Positions 35,901 to 42,489 of a DNA stretch of 64,000 nt are shown here, piece after piece. The notes beneath the pieces were generated by a model. That model made no database searches, was not told the DNA's origin, and was given only the letters and a program-made list of their open reading frames with translations. Numbering within the stretch: the stretch's first letter is position 1; every line of letters starts with the position of its first letter. Both the position numbers and the translations under genes were made by a program. The stretch is from an archaeon (GTDB taxonomy: Archaea; Aenigmatarchaeota; Aenigmatarchaeia; QMZP01; JAFGSV01), in contig JANQNF010000001.1 in assembly GCA_028279705.1 (NCBI GenBank), positions 1-64,000 of the forward strand, in the 5' to 3' direction.

Positions 35901-38180
35901 GACAGCGATTGTAACTCGAGTTCCATATGCGTTGGTGATGACCTCACCAGCAATTCTCCATGCAGCTTCAACTGGACTTGCAGAGAGTCTGACGACACTA
36001 TCTCCATAGGAGACATGGACAACAACGGCTATGCTGCCAGCACGGTCTGGGGATGGGTAGACGAATGCGGTGACAGGGGATACGACATCCCGGCCAGTGC
36101 CGAGTGTGTGAGGTACTCGGTGTTCGATGACGACAGCAATGCCAATACGCTCATGGTCAACTACAACAAGGACGACGACACAAACTGGACACATTCTCCG
36201 TATACGGGCGGCGACACGTGGCGCTTCAACTATATAATCGACCATCCCGATGTCGCTGGAAACATAATGCAGTGGGAAGTGCGGGAACAAGATACGGGTT
36301 TCAGTAACATTTCATTCGGTTACTACATAGACGAGCTTGGCGATTCCAGCGGTTCCGGAGATTACGGCTGCTGCGACGAGAGCAACGACTGCGTGTACGA
36401 TTCGCTTCAGGGAGACACTACGCAGCAGTACGGCTGCTATGATGACGACACCGCAACTGACGTCGGTGGAGGTGATGGCGCAGACAGCGAATATTGCGAC
36501 GGCGACGGCGTCATAGGCGCTGCGAACACGTGGGTTGCCGCCGATGCGAGCTCGACAGCCTGTTCAGGTGTTGGGGATTCATGGAGAACAGGCGGCGAAG
36601 CGGAAGGATTTGGTGGGTATTCAACGGGTAGCGAGACGGAGTGCTGCGGAGACGACAGCAGCGAATATGCGATTGATGAACAGTCTTACACTACTGGTGA
36701 CTATGACATGGTATGGGACAACAATGAGATTCACTGCTGCAATGAAAGTGACAGATGTAATGCAGGCGGTACATGTTATACAGGCAGCACTTCGCCTGGT
36801 GTCGACACAGAGTTCACCGGTCTGAACCCCGGTGCGAATGATGATATGGCATACTGCTACAACAGTGTTGGTAATGGCAGATGGCTTGATTGTGACAGGA
36901 CCGACTACATGGACTACTGGTGCGGCTCCTGCGGTCCGGGAAGGGGAAGTATAAGCCCGAGAAGTCCAACTTACACCGCCAATGCTTCGTGGAACGCTGC
37001 AGCTTCAGGTGAGGGTTCGGACCACGGTGAATACAATTCCACTGATCGGTCCGGTGGCGTTCTTGAGTGCTGCGGTGATGATGCGGATGAAATATACGGC
37101 ACGTGCACTGTTGATAGTACCCTTCCTGACAGCGGCGGACAGACGTGCGATACGTCTGCTGATACGCATGACGATGCATGCTGTAACTTGGCAACGGACT
37201 GCGTGACGTTTGGAAGCAGCCTGAGCTGCGCTGCGAGCGGTTCCCACACCACGGATGCAGATGACAGCGGTGACGACGACTACTGCGACGCCGGCACATG
37301 GAGGGACTGTTTTGATACTGGCGACTGTGACCCGACTGGCGAGAATCCTGAGGGAGACACTAGCAGTTATGGTGCAGACAATGTGTGCTATGACGGCAGC
37401 ATGTGCACGGAAGCATGCACCAGCAACGACTGCGTTTATGAGATAAACAACGGATGGACTGACTGCGACGGTGAGACCGCGTGCGTCTCAGGAAACTGCA
37501 TGCAGGAGACTGAGTATGGCACCACGAACGCCTCCGGCGCGTGCGACACCACAAGCGGCGCTATATGTTCCACTCCGGGTGACGGATGGGACGTCTGCAT
37601 ACCATCTGATGGCTGCCCACTTGACAGCGACTGGGACGGCGTCATGTCGGACTGCCACGACGTCGAAGGCGGCAACTGCTACGCAAGCAGCGGGGACACT
37701 GACAAGGACCTTGACAATGACGGAGACAATGACTGGTGCAGCAGCGGCACGTGGTATGACTGTGAGACAAGTGCGCAGTGCGACACGGGAAGCGGCTACC
37801 ACTGCAACAGCACAAACGACTGCACTGACGTGGCACCTTATGGATACGTATGGGAGATACACAATTCCGGCGGTTCGCCGGTGGCAGTGGTAGACGAAGA
37901 CGGCGACATGTTCATAGACGGCAGTCTTTACGAGAGTCAGGGCTCGCTCAGTCCGCCGCAGGGGTCGCTGATAATACAGAACTCTGCCGGAAGCACGGTC
38001 GCATACATATCAAGCAGCGGTGATCTTTACCTTCTTGGAACGCTCACGGAAAACGATGTTTCCGGCATGGCTGGCTACAACCTTGAGGTGCACGATCCTT
38101 CTGACACGGTCGTCGTCTGGTTCGATGACGAGGGCAACGCGCAGCTCAACGGGAATATAATACAGGGTTACACGGGGTGA
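26907..38180 (+). CDS. Giant Cys-rich surface protein with subtilisin-like protease domain
   Basis: 3757 residues. One N-terminal membrane span or uncleaved signal (residues 9-31) is followed by a segment packed with PEENVT/ENVTVPE sequons (about 170-330) and a beta-rich prodomain-like region. The peptidase S8 domain (about 575-810) has a full triad: Asp587 in VVDDG, His621 in HSHGT and Ser771 in GTSIS, with oxyanion Asn708 in ASAGNS. The next 2800 residues are Cys-rich modules, partly repeated, with Asp-Gly-rich loops, and a beta-rich C-terminus (GSLIIQNSAGSTVAYIS) ends the chain. It is likely a disulfide-stiffened, heavily N-glycosylated cell-surface structure with proteolytic activity or self-processing. 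Its stop overlaps the next gene's GTG. Confidence 0.87.
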   Translation: MKTVGRKAIGGYGLLGASIVLVLSLSILALPSEFTGLTLFQPVISGEMDIMKNYTSSGSPYEVPLKIDGAITSLKVTGNVYGDGRVKVVLMSGKKKRTVLKIDTEKEFEYGLPITGMVTGNTTAAEDSAEDAPAEEESQNETVEEHTAEETIEEVTEEIPEDNVSADISDDSGAVENVTVPEENVTVPEINETASEEPNVNVTVPEENVTAPEENVTVPEEEPVENVTIPEENVTVPEYNESENMRLSEENLTETIENVTIPEENVTIPDNVTDVLENVTETEENATDLTEPETEENVTVPEEHPVENATLPEENVTAPEINETVTEIVMTPSVTSFYDECDATCLMSPLEDSILAVYVEGDAIFELVSVKYETESEITATKLTEKYQIIRLFEDMDLTGNFLLSEVSAIKELTVTPTEYGYVMDMDFGSDTFTVDSLSIKKIKPGLIKSMLDGRSKRVIVKTNNQADLVSIDEPDMKTRDANVKRTSSEIFSKKFDVSAGNFESGDTFLDVVGNEPLVVKRATEEYVSVEPTFDYLEDLLSSDFTEEIVPDKTFITVVNESLIITRTADSHTLGYSGQGTSICVVDDGINLSVLGLVDGVNVFGYNFVDDNEDYGNTHSHGTIVTYVMKSMAPNATIYVAKVIGGLGYAYSSDIIAALDWCEDSGVDIVSISLSEGAYEGYCDDGLVPGRVNEISASGIVVVASAGNSGFSSAISSPACSSSAIRVTASTKSDTIWSRSSYNNATLIVAPGSDVYVMDSEGRDTDARGTSISAALVSGITSLLVENDSTMTTNETKYRLVRTGDLILYSGRQFSRVNAYNALTENYTNNLTEGAVGNGSNGTWIFELTTLDEPCLHGNDCDSGEVCVWGSCRSDCDHDAARDVEYASGYCCSVYGSSTQCTSSAAGTCYDSTPITGGGAYGCATSGILRMNCGTTCNLGTNATYTSCTTNSGDACDHDVGGNFGQTGTCASGASNSCDTSGEVAYYSGTYYTACSHASVLAGGTCDSSVTGGDYSANGMCTETDSGGSINLCCDGSGKDMVGETYADTGPYDHCPAEDSSSPSECYTCDTDASNGMNGAGSADAGVWVPSSCCTANYAVGSSGSDQTPCNYCTSTCSGSTYEGKTCRTNADYDNWAGIIRSTVGICVDENACELADVCTDGSGNWYNTMTSCSEGDACDSDVSSGTTWGYSRDGYKCDEGNNFGGYWPARCVVDGSATKGTPCCTESGNANCDTGLECGDGPGSSDGCRPTSCSPGTYSNPQDGDSPDNWIGTMSLGDLYARGYCALMQGCDGLRTSSTSTRTATSSEQVCRCDAYWGCVGHSCFTTGSREYFNSVTCEECDDGADCGSTDCVDRGGSTYGDCVDCASSYDGYKCSDAGSGDDYDSSAGGVCARDTGSGWDCDENEVAYDGADYWQDCYYPDSTFPPLSVYTCDSDISNGFSVDGMCASMADPVDYNTSTVNCYDTDISFASANFYIVCGNTASGNHPGDGFRCDTDTSSGVFSQNGMCVSSSDDGGSYDCATTGHACRDVQGVTYYENSCANCDNGDLADQSGDWSGGHDFTQDARCANGAVCTDDYDEGASDYCGCDDASDYTATGSAPSTRCDTNPTTGGENYDGLCVSDGTTCDTGEICLDSSGAPTHVLRNDCTQCSEVSSCMTDAQNNGQEWNPNGICCSGSCVSGSPYPTSNCCTDTDCPSGYYCDNYACTVCTASDCASHANCRDGTAGCCDAHSDCTLSGDDFCFTNSAVDESATNSPSDDSDTQAGNVQLASQYVCSPAKYLDRGTEASNTDSMCHNTKYGRTQTYQPGNTCPHSDSDWWGFTYGADDGPVTAQTDYLTTDTDLCFVWNYDPCTGSDGAINYRNGAGTRGSLGTQDQGYSITSGCSSNWVWINFGSGTYGNTVGKNVLGASNGKMQVMMEISTNDFVREWQFGWRTDEDGETDASNSYWCCDDSTDCVDDAPSQGNRVSGDPDSTASGCYNTASTHDTGGGHGTDLEYCDSGTWRAADSTSTVCSIVGGTWSSTGTGTYSDCCGDDGASDDFNWGTNGQGCCCDGVQQATENLICTGYSNRWCIDGTYCTGGSPAGTVRDDSATATGTQYTLSGDDTFCGCGGGGGTTGDKCDNIADSDAVADGLCASSTCDSDLVSTNGAGAYYSTCATAGHGCDSNVMSTGNAIFVREGYCLSGSCVLDSSLSLGESCSHDGQCSGSLVCCSGKSTQCDGSSGSTSGTCSYPDGNACTTGTSCCSGVCNEGTCLSSIGANQCASSTCGDDCSANSDSYTDYNQQMWGPVNDGCSSSMPLTAYTASFGTCTSVGSGDNRDSDCQANCDSGLTHIETRPVGYPYQYGRCITLRTYGQTCCQPRGIGGLGGSGGGDCAANLNCTGAGAAGGTCLYNDGQTCTDGDDCYSDVCVNGYCRSSCDQYAGYGCSTTGTSYTTSGTCYDDTPGAAGGAYGCDEAGVLRVDCGTSCDSVPFSTDPSYTSCTTNSGDSCDSAVGGNFAQDGTCASGATNNCDTSGLVAYSGGTYYATCQADLNACDSSVTGGDYAQDGICCSSSCVGAASSDCCDDTDCLSSEVCDESADSANIYACESCISLSRGTWDNTQRSSGTFGDICFTTSFSATADACVMYSLYDTEAETTDTEIRVNQAFHSWTTATGDNLWDAYVYNDLSGSVSTGTNYIEFDDHQRVWYVDEVLFGWTVSEAGETDGTGSTSCCDASTDCVDDYAMGDNVGSSTTGTQGCYNTGTGNHDTGGGDGTDYEYCNSGTWVAADADQTACEATPSGVWLGSSSGTYTKCCGDGDGSGEDFSSGANGVGCCCDESQIGENAPCPGYSNRWCIDGTYCGTATARDPDLTAGGTTYVSNQDDDEACNCDSSGVKCTTGGTTTMSGLCADTACVENDADVCYDGSSYHTTLSSCSNMDTCDTDVTPTPTTPRFVQDGIICSSACVGSASSDCCADTDCPSGQYCSAGYVCTVCTINDCLDHPNCRDGTGGCCDADSDCNSSSICVGDDLTSNSPCSFNWTCRESDDTISIGDMDNNGYAASTVWGWVDECGDRGYDIPASAECVRYSVFDDDSNANTLMVNYNKDDDTNWTHSPYTGGDTWRFNYIIDHPDVAGNIMQWEVREQDTGFSNISFGYYIDELGDSSGSGDYGCCDESNDCVYDSLQGDTTQQYGCYDDDTATDVGGGDGADSEYCDGDGVIGAANTWVAADASSTACSGVGDSWRTGGEAEGFGGYSTGSETECCGDDSSEYAIDEQSYTTGDYDMVWDNNEIHCCNESDRCNAGGTCYTGSTSPGVDTEFTGLNPGANDDMAYCYNSVGNGRWLDCDRTDYMDYWCGSCGPGRGSISPRSPTYTANASWNAAASGEGSDHGEYNSTDRSGGVLECCGDDADEIYGTCTVDSTLPDSGGQTCDTSADTHDDACCNLATDCVTFGSSLSCAASGSHTTDADDSGDDDYCDAGTWRDCFDTGDCDPTGENPEGDTSSYGADNVCYDGSMCTEACTSNDCVYEINNGWTDCDGETACVSGNCMQETEYGTTNASGACDTTSGAICSTPGDGWDVCIPSDGCPLDSDWDGVMSDCHDVEGGNCYASSGDTDKDLDNDGDNDWCSSGTWYDCETSAQCDTGSGYHCNSTNDCTDVAPYGYVWEIHNSGGSPVAVVDEDGDMFIDGSLYESQGSLSPPQGSLIIQNSAGSTVAYISSSGDLYLLGTLTENDVSGMAGYNLEVHDPSDTVVVWFDDEGNAQLNGNIIQGYTG
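27428..27880 (+). repeat. PEENVT sequon repeat region
   Basis: Degenerate 18-30-base coding repeats give repeated ENVTVPE/ENVTIPE units. Nearly every unit holds an N-glycosylation sequon, which makes a probable mucin-like stalk of the giant protein. Confidence 0.8.
29500..29990 (+). repeat. Cys-rich module A, copy 1
   Basis: It codes GGAYGC, YTSCTTNSGDACD, CASGASNSCDTSG and CDSSVTGGDY in order. The same order recurs at 34150-34570 with moderate DNA identity. Confidence 0.75.
31900..33290 (+). repeat. Cys-rich module B, copy 1
   Basis: It codes a CCxDTDCPSGxYC unit, a CLxHxNCRDGTxGCCD unit, a beta domain ending FGWRTDEDGETD, then CCDDSTDCVDD, DTGGG and GYSNRWCIDGTYC. Related copies follow at 34560-35520 and 35730-36700. 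Confidence 0.75.
34150..34570 (+). repeat. Cys-rich module A, copy 2
   Basis: Second copy of the 29500-29990 module, with GGAYGC, YTSCTTNSGDSCD, CASGATNNCDTSG and CDSSVTGGDY preserved. It leads directly into module B copy 2. Confidence 0.75.
34560..35520 (+). repeat. Cys-rich module B, copy 2
   Basis: It repeats CCDDTDC, FGWTVSEAGETDG, CCDASTDCVDD, DTGGGDGTD and GYSNRWCIDGTYC of copy 1, without the CRDGT unit. Confidence 0.75.
35730..36700 (+). repeat. Cys-rich module B, copy 3
   Basis: It repeats CCADTDCPSGQYC, CRDGTGGCCD, FGYYIDELGDSSG, CCDESNDCVYD and DVGGGDGADSEYC. It is the most diverged of the three copies. Confidence 0.7.
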
Positions 38181-39736
38181 CTCTGTCCATGAAAATCAAT
38201 GATGACAAGAAACGTCTGGCAGAGGTATTGGTTCTGGCAGCAGTGATAATATTTTCCTCCGTGCAGATATACGGGATACACTCTGAATACACGGGAAGAC
38301 TTAGAATAGTCCAGGGCAGCATGAACTACCGTTACGTCCAGAATGCTCATTATCCGTATCCCATACACGGTGATGAATGGTACCACATAGCCCAGTCGAT
38401 TTACATCATGGAAAATGGGAAGGGGTTTGTGAACCCGTATTCTTTTAAACTTCCTTTTCACATGGACATGGAATATGGGTACCATCTCTTCCTTGCCGCA
38501 GCGTTTATGCTTCTTGGAACAGACCCAGTGATATCTTACCAGTACTTTCCCGCAGCATTCTTTGCAATCAATTCACTGATGCTGTTTCTTTTCACGAGAA
38601 GATTTACAGGGAGCACCAATGCCGGTATAGTGTCCGTGCTATTCTTCCTTGCCCTTCCAAGCAACGTCTACATGACCGGCAACTGGTTTGCCACACCTCT
38701 TACTTTCTCGGTCTCGCTTTTACTGGGATTTATGATCTTACTCGACAGGTTTTCTGAAGACATGAGGGGAAAGACCCTGGCACTCCTTATATTATTTTTC
38801 GCATGCATCGCAATGGTCTATCCACTTGCGGCCCTGACCGCGTTTATACTGTCTGTGTTTCACGTGGCCGTAAAGCTGGAAATATACAAAAAGAAGATTT
38901 TCAGGGAAAACATGTTCCAGATTTGTGCGGCAGCCCTGGCGTTTTCAGCCATAGCGGTGGTACTGCTTTCGGACTATGTGATATTCAGTACTGCGTGGAC
39001 GCCTGCAATCCATTCTTCCCACCTGCCGCTTTTTTACGGACCACTTCCTTTCTTGGCAGCTTTCCTTGGCATGGTCGTGGCACTGAAAAAGAAGATGCCG
39101 CCCGTTCTGGTATGCTGGCCAGCGATGTTTCTTGTCTTCACGATGTCTTACGTGCTGACTGGCCATGGCGTCCTTTACCCGTTCGTAAGGAGCGTATATT
39201 ATTTACTGCTCGGTATAGTTCCGCTGGCTTCGGTTGGTCTTATTTACGCTGTTCTTGCTGTCAGAAATTTTATGGAAAATCACATCAAACTGAGTAACCA
39301 TTACGTCCTTTCTGCATTAATGCTTGCGCTGGTTTTGTCCAACTTCCTCATGGTTTTCAATTACGTGAACAATTCATATGAAGAGGAATTTCATTACAGC
39401 ATTTACCATATCATAGAAGACCCTCAGTACAAAGCAATGCTTTTCATTGCCGAAGAATACGGCCAGGGCAACAACGTGTTGGCAGACAATTTCATGGCAC
39501 TTGCAGTCTATCCGATAAGCAGGAATCATGTGGTTGCCTTGCAGCCAGGAAATCTTGGCCACGGGAAACCTAAACTTGTACACGACTTCTTCGATAGTGA
39601 CTGCGCTCTCAAAAGAGAGATAATGGGCAAAGTGCAACCCACGATCGTGTTTTACATGAAGCCTGTTTATTGCGACTTCCTTACTGAGGTTTATGCAGAC
39701 CATGAAGGGGCTTACGTTTACGAGGTGAATCAATGA
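38177..39736 (+). CDS. Multi-span membrane protein, probable GT-C glycosyltransferase
   Basis: 519 residues with about ten to twelve hydrophobic segments and a soluble C-terminal part. After the first span lies HGDEWYHIAQS (Asp66-Glu67), the place where GT-C enzymes using lipid-linked sugars carry their acidic catalytic or metal residue. No family name can be given with certainty. It could be a protein O-mannosyltransferase-like, arabinosyl- or oligosaccharyl-transfer enzyme. The GTG start overlaps the giant gene's stop as GTGA (ATG at 38189 is an alternative), and its own stop overlaps the GT2 start, so it belongs to a tightly coupled operon. Confidence 0.75.
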   Translation: MTLSMKINDDKKRLAEVLVLAAVIIFSSVQIYGIHSEYTGRLRIVQGSMNYRYVQNAHYPYPIHGDEWYHIAQSIYIMENGKGFVNPYSFKLPFHMDMEYGYHLFLAAAFMLLGTDPVISYQYFPAAFFAINSLMLFLFTRRFTGSTNAGIVSVLFFLALPSNVYMTGNWFATPLTFSVSLLLGFMILLDRFSEDMRGKTLALLILFFACIAMVYPLAALTAFILSVFHVAVKLEIYKKKIFRENMFQICAAALAFSAIAVVLLSDYVIFSTAWTPAIHSSHLPLFYGPLPFLAAFLGMVVALKKKMPPVLVCWPAMFLVFTMSYVLTGHGVLYPFVRSVYYLLLGIVPLASVGLIYAVLAVRNFMENHIKLSNHYVLSALMLALVLSNFLMVFNYVNNSYEEEFHYSIYHIIEDPQYKAMLFIAEEYGQGNNVLADNFMALAVYPISRNHVVALQPGNLGHGKPKLVHDFFDSDCALKREIMGKVQPTIVFYMKPVYCDFLTEVYADHEGAYVYEVNQ

Positions 39737-40398
39737 AGTTATCCGTGATACTCCCGTGCAGAAACGAGGAAAAAAGCATAGGAAGCTGCATAAATGACGT
39801 GAAGAAAGTACTCGGGAAAAGAAGGTACGAGATAATAGTCTCAGATTCGAGCACGGACGCTTCACCGTCAATAGCAAGGAGCCTTGGAGCAAAGGTCGTC
39901 ACCCACGAAAAGGGCTACGGAAACGCCTACCTTGAAGGCATCGAGGCCGCAACTGGTGATGTCATCGTGATGGCTGACTCTGACAGCACCTACAATCTGG
40001 GGGAGGTCCCAGCTCTCATTAACAAGCTCGATGAAGGTTACGATTTCGTCTTGGGATCAAGATTTATGGGCGCCATGGAGGACGGTGCCATGCCATGGCT
40101 TCACAGATATGTCGGGAACCCACTATTCAACCTTCTCTTCCGAGTACTTTTCGGGATGAAGATCACTGATTCCCATTCCGGTTTCAGGGTCATAACAAGA
40201 GACGCTGCAAAAAAGCTTTCACTGGAATCCCGGGGAATGGAGTTTGCATCAGAGATGATAATAAAGGCCAAAAGGCACGGGCTCAGAATCGCGGAGGTTC
40301 CCGCTTCCTACCGTCTCAGAAAAGGTGAGTCCAAGATGAGGAGTTTCCGCGACGGCTGGAGACACCTTCGCCTCATGGTATCTTCGGTGGGAAAATGA
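39733..40398 (+). CDS. GT2 glycosyltransferase, DPM1-like (polyprenyl-phosphate sugar synthase)
   Basis: 221 residues. The GT-A fold begins MKLSVILPCRNEEKSIG, the nucleotide-sugar/metal motif is ADSDSTY (Asp82, Asp84), and SHSGFRVITRDAAKKL is typical of the dolichyl-phosphate mannose/glucose synthase branch. It likely charges a polyprenyl phosphate with one sugar, the donor type that GT-C enzymes use, which fits the GT-C-like gene directly upstream (ATGA overlap). It has no C-terminal membrane span, as in the soluble DPM1 form. Confidence 0.87.
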   Translation: MKLSVILPCRNEEKSIGSCINDVKKVLGKRRYEIIVSDSSTDASPSIARSLGAKVVTHEKGYGNAYLEGIEAATGDVIVMADSDSTYNLGEVPALINKLDEGYDFVLGSRFMGAMEDGAMPWLHRYVGNPLFNLLFRVLFGMKITDSHSGFRVITRDAAKKLSLESRGMEFASEMIIKAKRHGLRIAEVPASYRLRKGESKMRSFRDGWRHLRLMVSSVGK

Positions 40399-41336
40399 AA
40401 GCAGCATCGATATCAGGCAGAATGGGAATTTCCAGAGAGAAGATATTTTCATGGATCATCATGAGGCAGCAGACTGACCGCAGGTTATATCCATTGTTCA
40501 GGATGGTTTCCTCTATCTCAGGACGCTTCATCAACTGGGAAGAAACCATACCAATGTTCTCGCGGGTGGAGTTTGAGATCAACTCCGAATGCAACAGGAA
40601 ATGCGGCTACTGTCCCAATAGCACTCACGAGAGGAAACACAAGGGTTTGATGGACATGAAACTGTTCAGGAAATGTATCGACGAGATGTCGCGAATCAAA
40701 TACCGCGGCATGATAAGCTATCACTTCTACGGCGAGCCGCTTTTGGATCCCAGGCTGGGGGAATTCGTCGAATACGCTTCTGGTAAATGTCCTGGGTCGA
40801 GAAGTTTCATCTTCACGAATGGTGATTTCCTGGATGTCAAGAAATTCAGGGACCTTGCCAGTCGCGGGGTTTCGCATTTCATCGTCACCCAGCACGACGG
40901 TGCCCTGAACGGTGTCATGAAGAAGACCATGTCTGCGCTGAAAGCGGATGAGCGCAAAATGATAGAAATAAAGTACCTCAGGGACGACTGCCTGATCAAC
41001 AGGGGAGGATCGGTAGCTTCGGTCAAGAATAACGCCGATAACGCCGACAGTTCCAAGACCCCCTGCATGCTTCCATGCATCAACATGATCATAACAGTGA
41101 ACGGCAACGTGCTTCCCTGCTGCAACGACTTTTTCGAGAAGCAGTCCATGGGAAACGTCAGTGAAAAAGGCATAATCGAAATATGGAACAGTGACAAGTT
41201 CAGGAGATTCCGTTCAGACCTGCGCGCAGGGAAGCGTTCGGAATACTCTCCATGCAGCGAATGTGATTACAATGGCTATACGTTTCAGCAGCTTCCAGAG
41301 AACCTTAAGCGGGAGCGTACACGCAAGGTGGCATGA
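40395..41336 (+). CDS. Radical SAM enzyme with SPASM-type C-terminal cysteines
   Basis: 313 residues. CNRKCGYC (Cys66, Cys70, Cys73) is the 4Fe-4S/SAM motif and GEPLLDP the following strand motif. The C-terminus has CMLPC, VLPCCNDF and PCSECDY, a SPASM-like auxiliary-cluster arrangement. SPASM enzymes modify peptides, or sugars and aminoglycosides. The position between two glycosyltransferases, with ATGA overlaps on both sides, suggests action on the glycan or on the coupled giant protein. The substrate is unknown. Confidence 0.85.
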   Translation: MKAASISGRMGISREKIFSWIIMRQQTDRRLYPLFRMVSSISGRFINWEETIPMFSRVEFEINSECNRKCGYCPNSTHERKHKGLMDMKLFRKCIDEMSRIKYRGMISYHFYGEPLLDPRLGEFVEYASGKCPGSRSFIFTNGDFLDVKKFRDLASRGVSHFIVTQHDGALNGVMKKTMSALKADERKMIEIKYLRDDCLINRGGSVASVKNNADNADSSKTPCMLPCINMIITVNGNVLPCCNDFFEKQSMGNVSEKGIIEIWNSDKFRRFRSDLRAGKRSEYSPCSECDYNGYTFQQLPENLKRERTRKVA

Positions 41337-42418
41337 TGAAGATAGCAGTCTTCCACAACTTCATGGACAACATCGGAGGTGCTGAGAAGGTAAGCCTCAT
41401 ACTCGCAAGGGAACTCGATGCGGACATATACACGACCAGCATCGACAGGAAAAAGATAGAGAAGATGGGATTTCGTTGTGATAACCTGAAATCCGTGGGA
41501 AGCGTTCCGGCGAGCGCGCCTTTCAGGCAGCAGATGGCGCTTAGGAAGTTCAGAAAGCTTAATCTGTGTGACGAATACGACTTCCATGTCATAGCCGGGG
41601 ACTGGGCCATGTCCGGTGCCGTCAACAACAAGCCCAACCTTTGGTACGTCCATTCTCCCATAAGGGAGATATGGGACCTCTACGAATACACGCGGAAGAA
41701 CATGGTCCCATGGTACTTCAGGAGGATGTTTGACCTGTGGGTACGGTATAACAGGAGGCTGAACAGGAAATACGCCAAGCATGTTATGAAGATCGCGTGC
41801 AATTCCCTCAACACGAAGAAGAGGACCATGAAATATCTCGGCAGGGAGGCCGAGGTGATCCACCCTCCGGTCGACACTTCCAGCTTCCGTTTCAGGAAAA
41901 GCGGCGATTTCTGGCTTTCGGTTAACCGCCTGATCTCTCACAAGAGGATAGAGCTCCAGATGCAGGCTTTCAGCAGGATGCCCGATGAGAAGCTTATAAT
42001 TGTCGGATCTTATGAACAGTCAAAACATTTCCTTGAGTATGGGAGATATCTGGAATCCATAAAGCCCGGCAATGTTGAGATACTCAGCTGGGTGGATTCC
42101 AACAAGCTCACGCAGCTCTATGCCGATTGCAGGGGTCTGGTTGCCACCGCAGGAGACGAGGATTTTGGCATGACTCCCGTGGAAGCCATGGCATCGGGTA
42201 AACCAGTCATCGCCGCGAATGAGGGCGGGTACAAGGAGACCGTAATTGACGATGTCACTGGAAGGCTCATCGACGGCATAGATGCCGGGAAGCTCGCCGC
42301 AGCTGTAGAGGAGGTCGGTGAGAACCCGGTTGCGTACAGGAAGGAGTGTGCAAAGAGGGCAAGGGCATTCGATACGCAGACTTTCGTGAGGAAAATCAAA
42401 AGGGAGATGTGCGGGTGA
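41333..42418 (+). CDS. GT4 glycosyltransferase
   Basis: 361 residues of the GT-B fold. The N-terminal NIGGAEKVSLILAREL is the acceptor-side glycine loop. The C-terminal EDFGMTPVEAMASGKPVIA contains the E-x7-E motif of retaining GT4 enzymes. VNRLISHKRIELQ is the nucleotide-binding strand. It probably adds a hexose or mannose to a lipid-linked glycan on the cytoplasmic side. It is the last gene of the run of 4-base overlaps that begins with the giant protein. Confidence 0.9.
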   Translation: MMKIAVFHNFMDNIGGAEKVSLILARELDADIYTTSIDRKKIEKMGFRCDNLKSVGSVPASAPFRQQMALRKFRKLNLCDEYDFHVIAGDWAMSGAVNNKPNLWYVHSPIREIWDLYEYTRKNMVPWYFRRMFDLWVRYNRRLNRKYAKHVMKIACNSLNTKKRTMKYLGREAEVIHPPVDTSSFRFRKSGDFWLSVNRLISHKRIELQMQAFSRMPDEKLIIVGSYEQSKHFLEYGRYLESIKPGNVEILSWVDSNKLTQLYADCRGLVATAGDEDFGMTPVEAMASGKPVIAANEGGYKETVIDDVTGRLIDGIDAGKLAAAVEEVGENPVAYRKECAKRARAFDTQTFVRKIKREMCG

Positions 42419-42433
42419 CAGACAACTGGCAGT

Positions 42434-42484
42434 CTGGTTTATAATCATCAATGAAGACAATTAAATGAAAACGGAAAAGGTGAC
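42434..42484 (+). promoter_or_regulatory. Promoter and ribosome site of cysC
   Basis: A ggtttataatc TATA-like element at 42435-42445 and an AAGGTGA ribosome site at 42477-42483 lie before the ATG at 42490. They separate cysC from the glycosyltransferase operon. Confidence 0.5.
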
Positions 42485-42489
42485 TATCT

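Noticed and set aside
29731-37893. Many 60-170-codon frames on both strands inside the giant gene
   Set aside because: These are Thr/Ala/Arg-rich shadows of the Cys/Asp/Gly codons of one continuous 3757-codon frame, which has domain structure from end to end.
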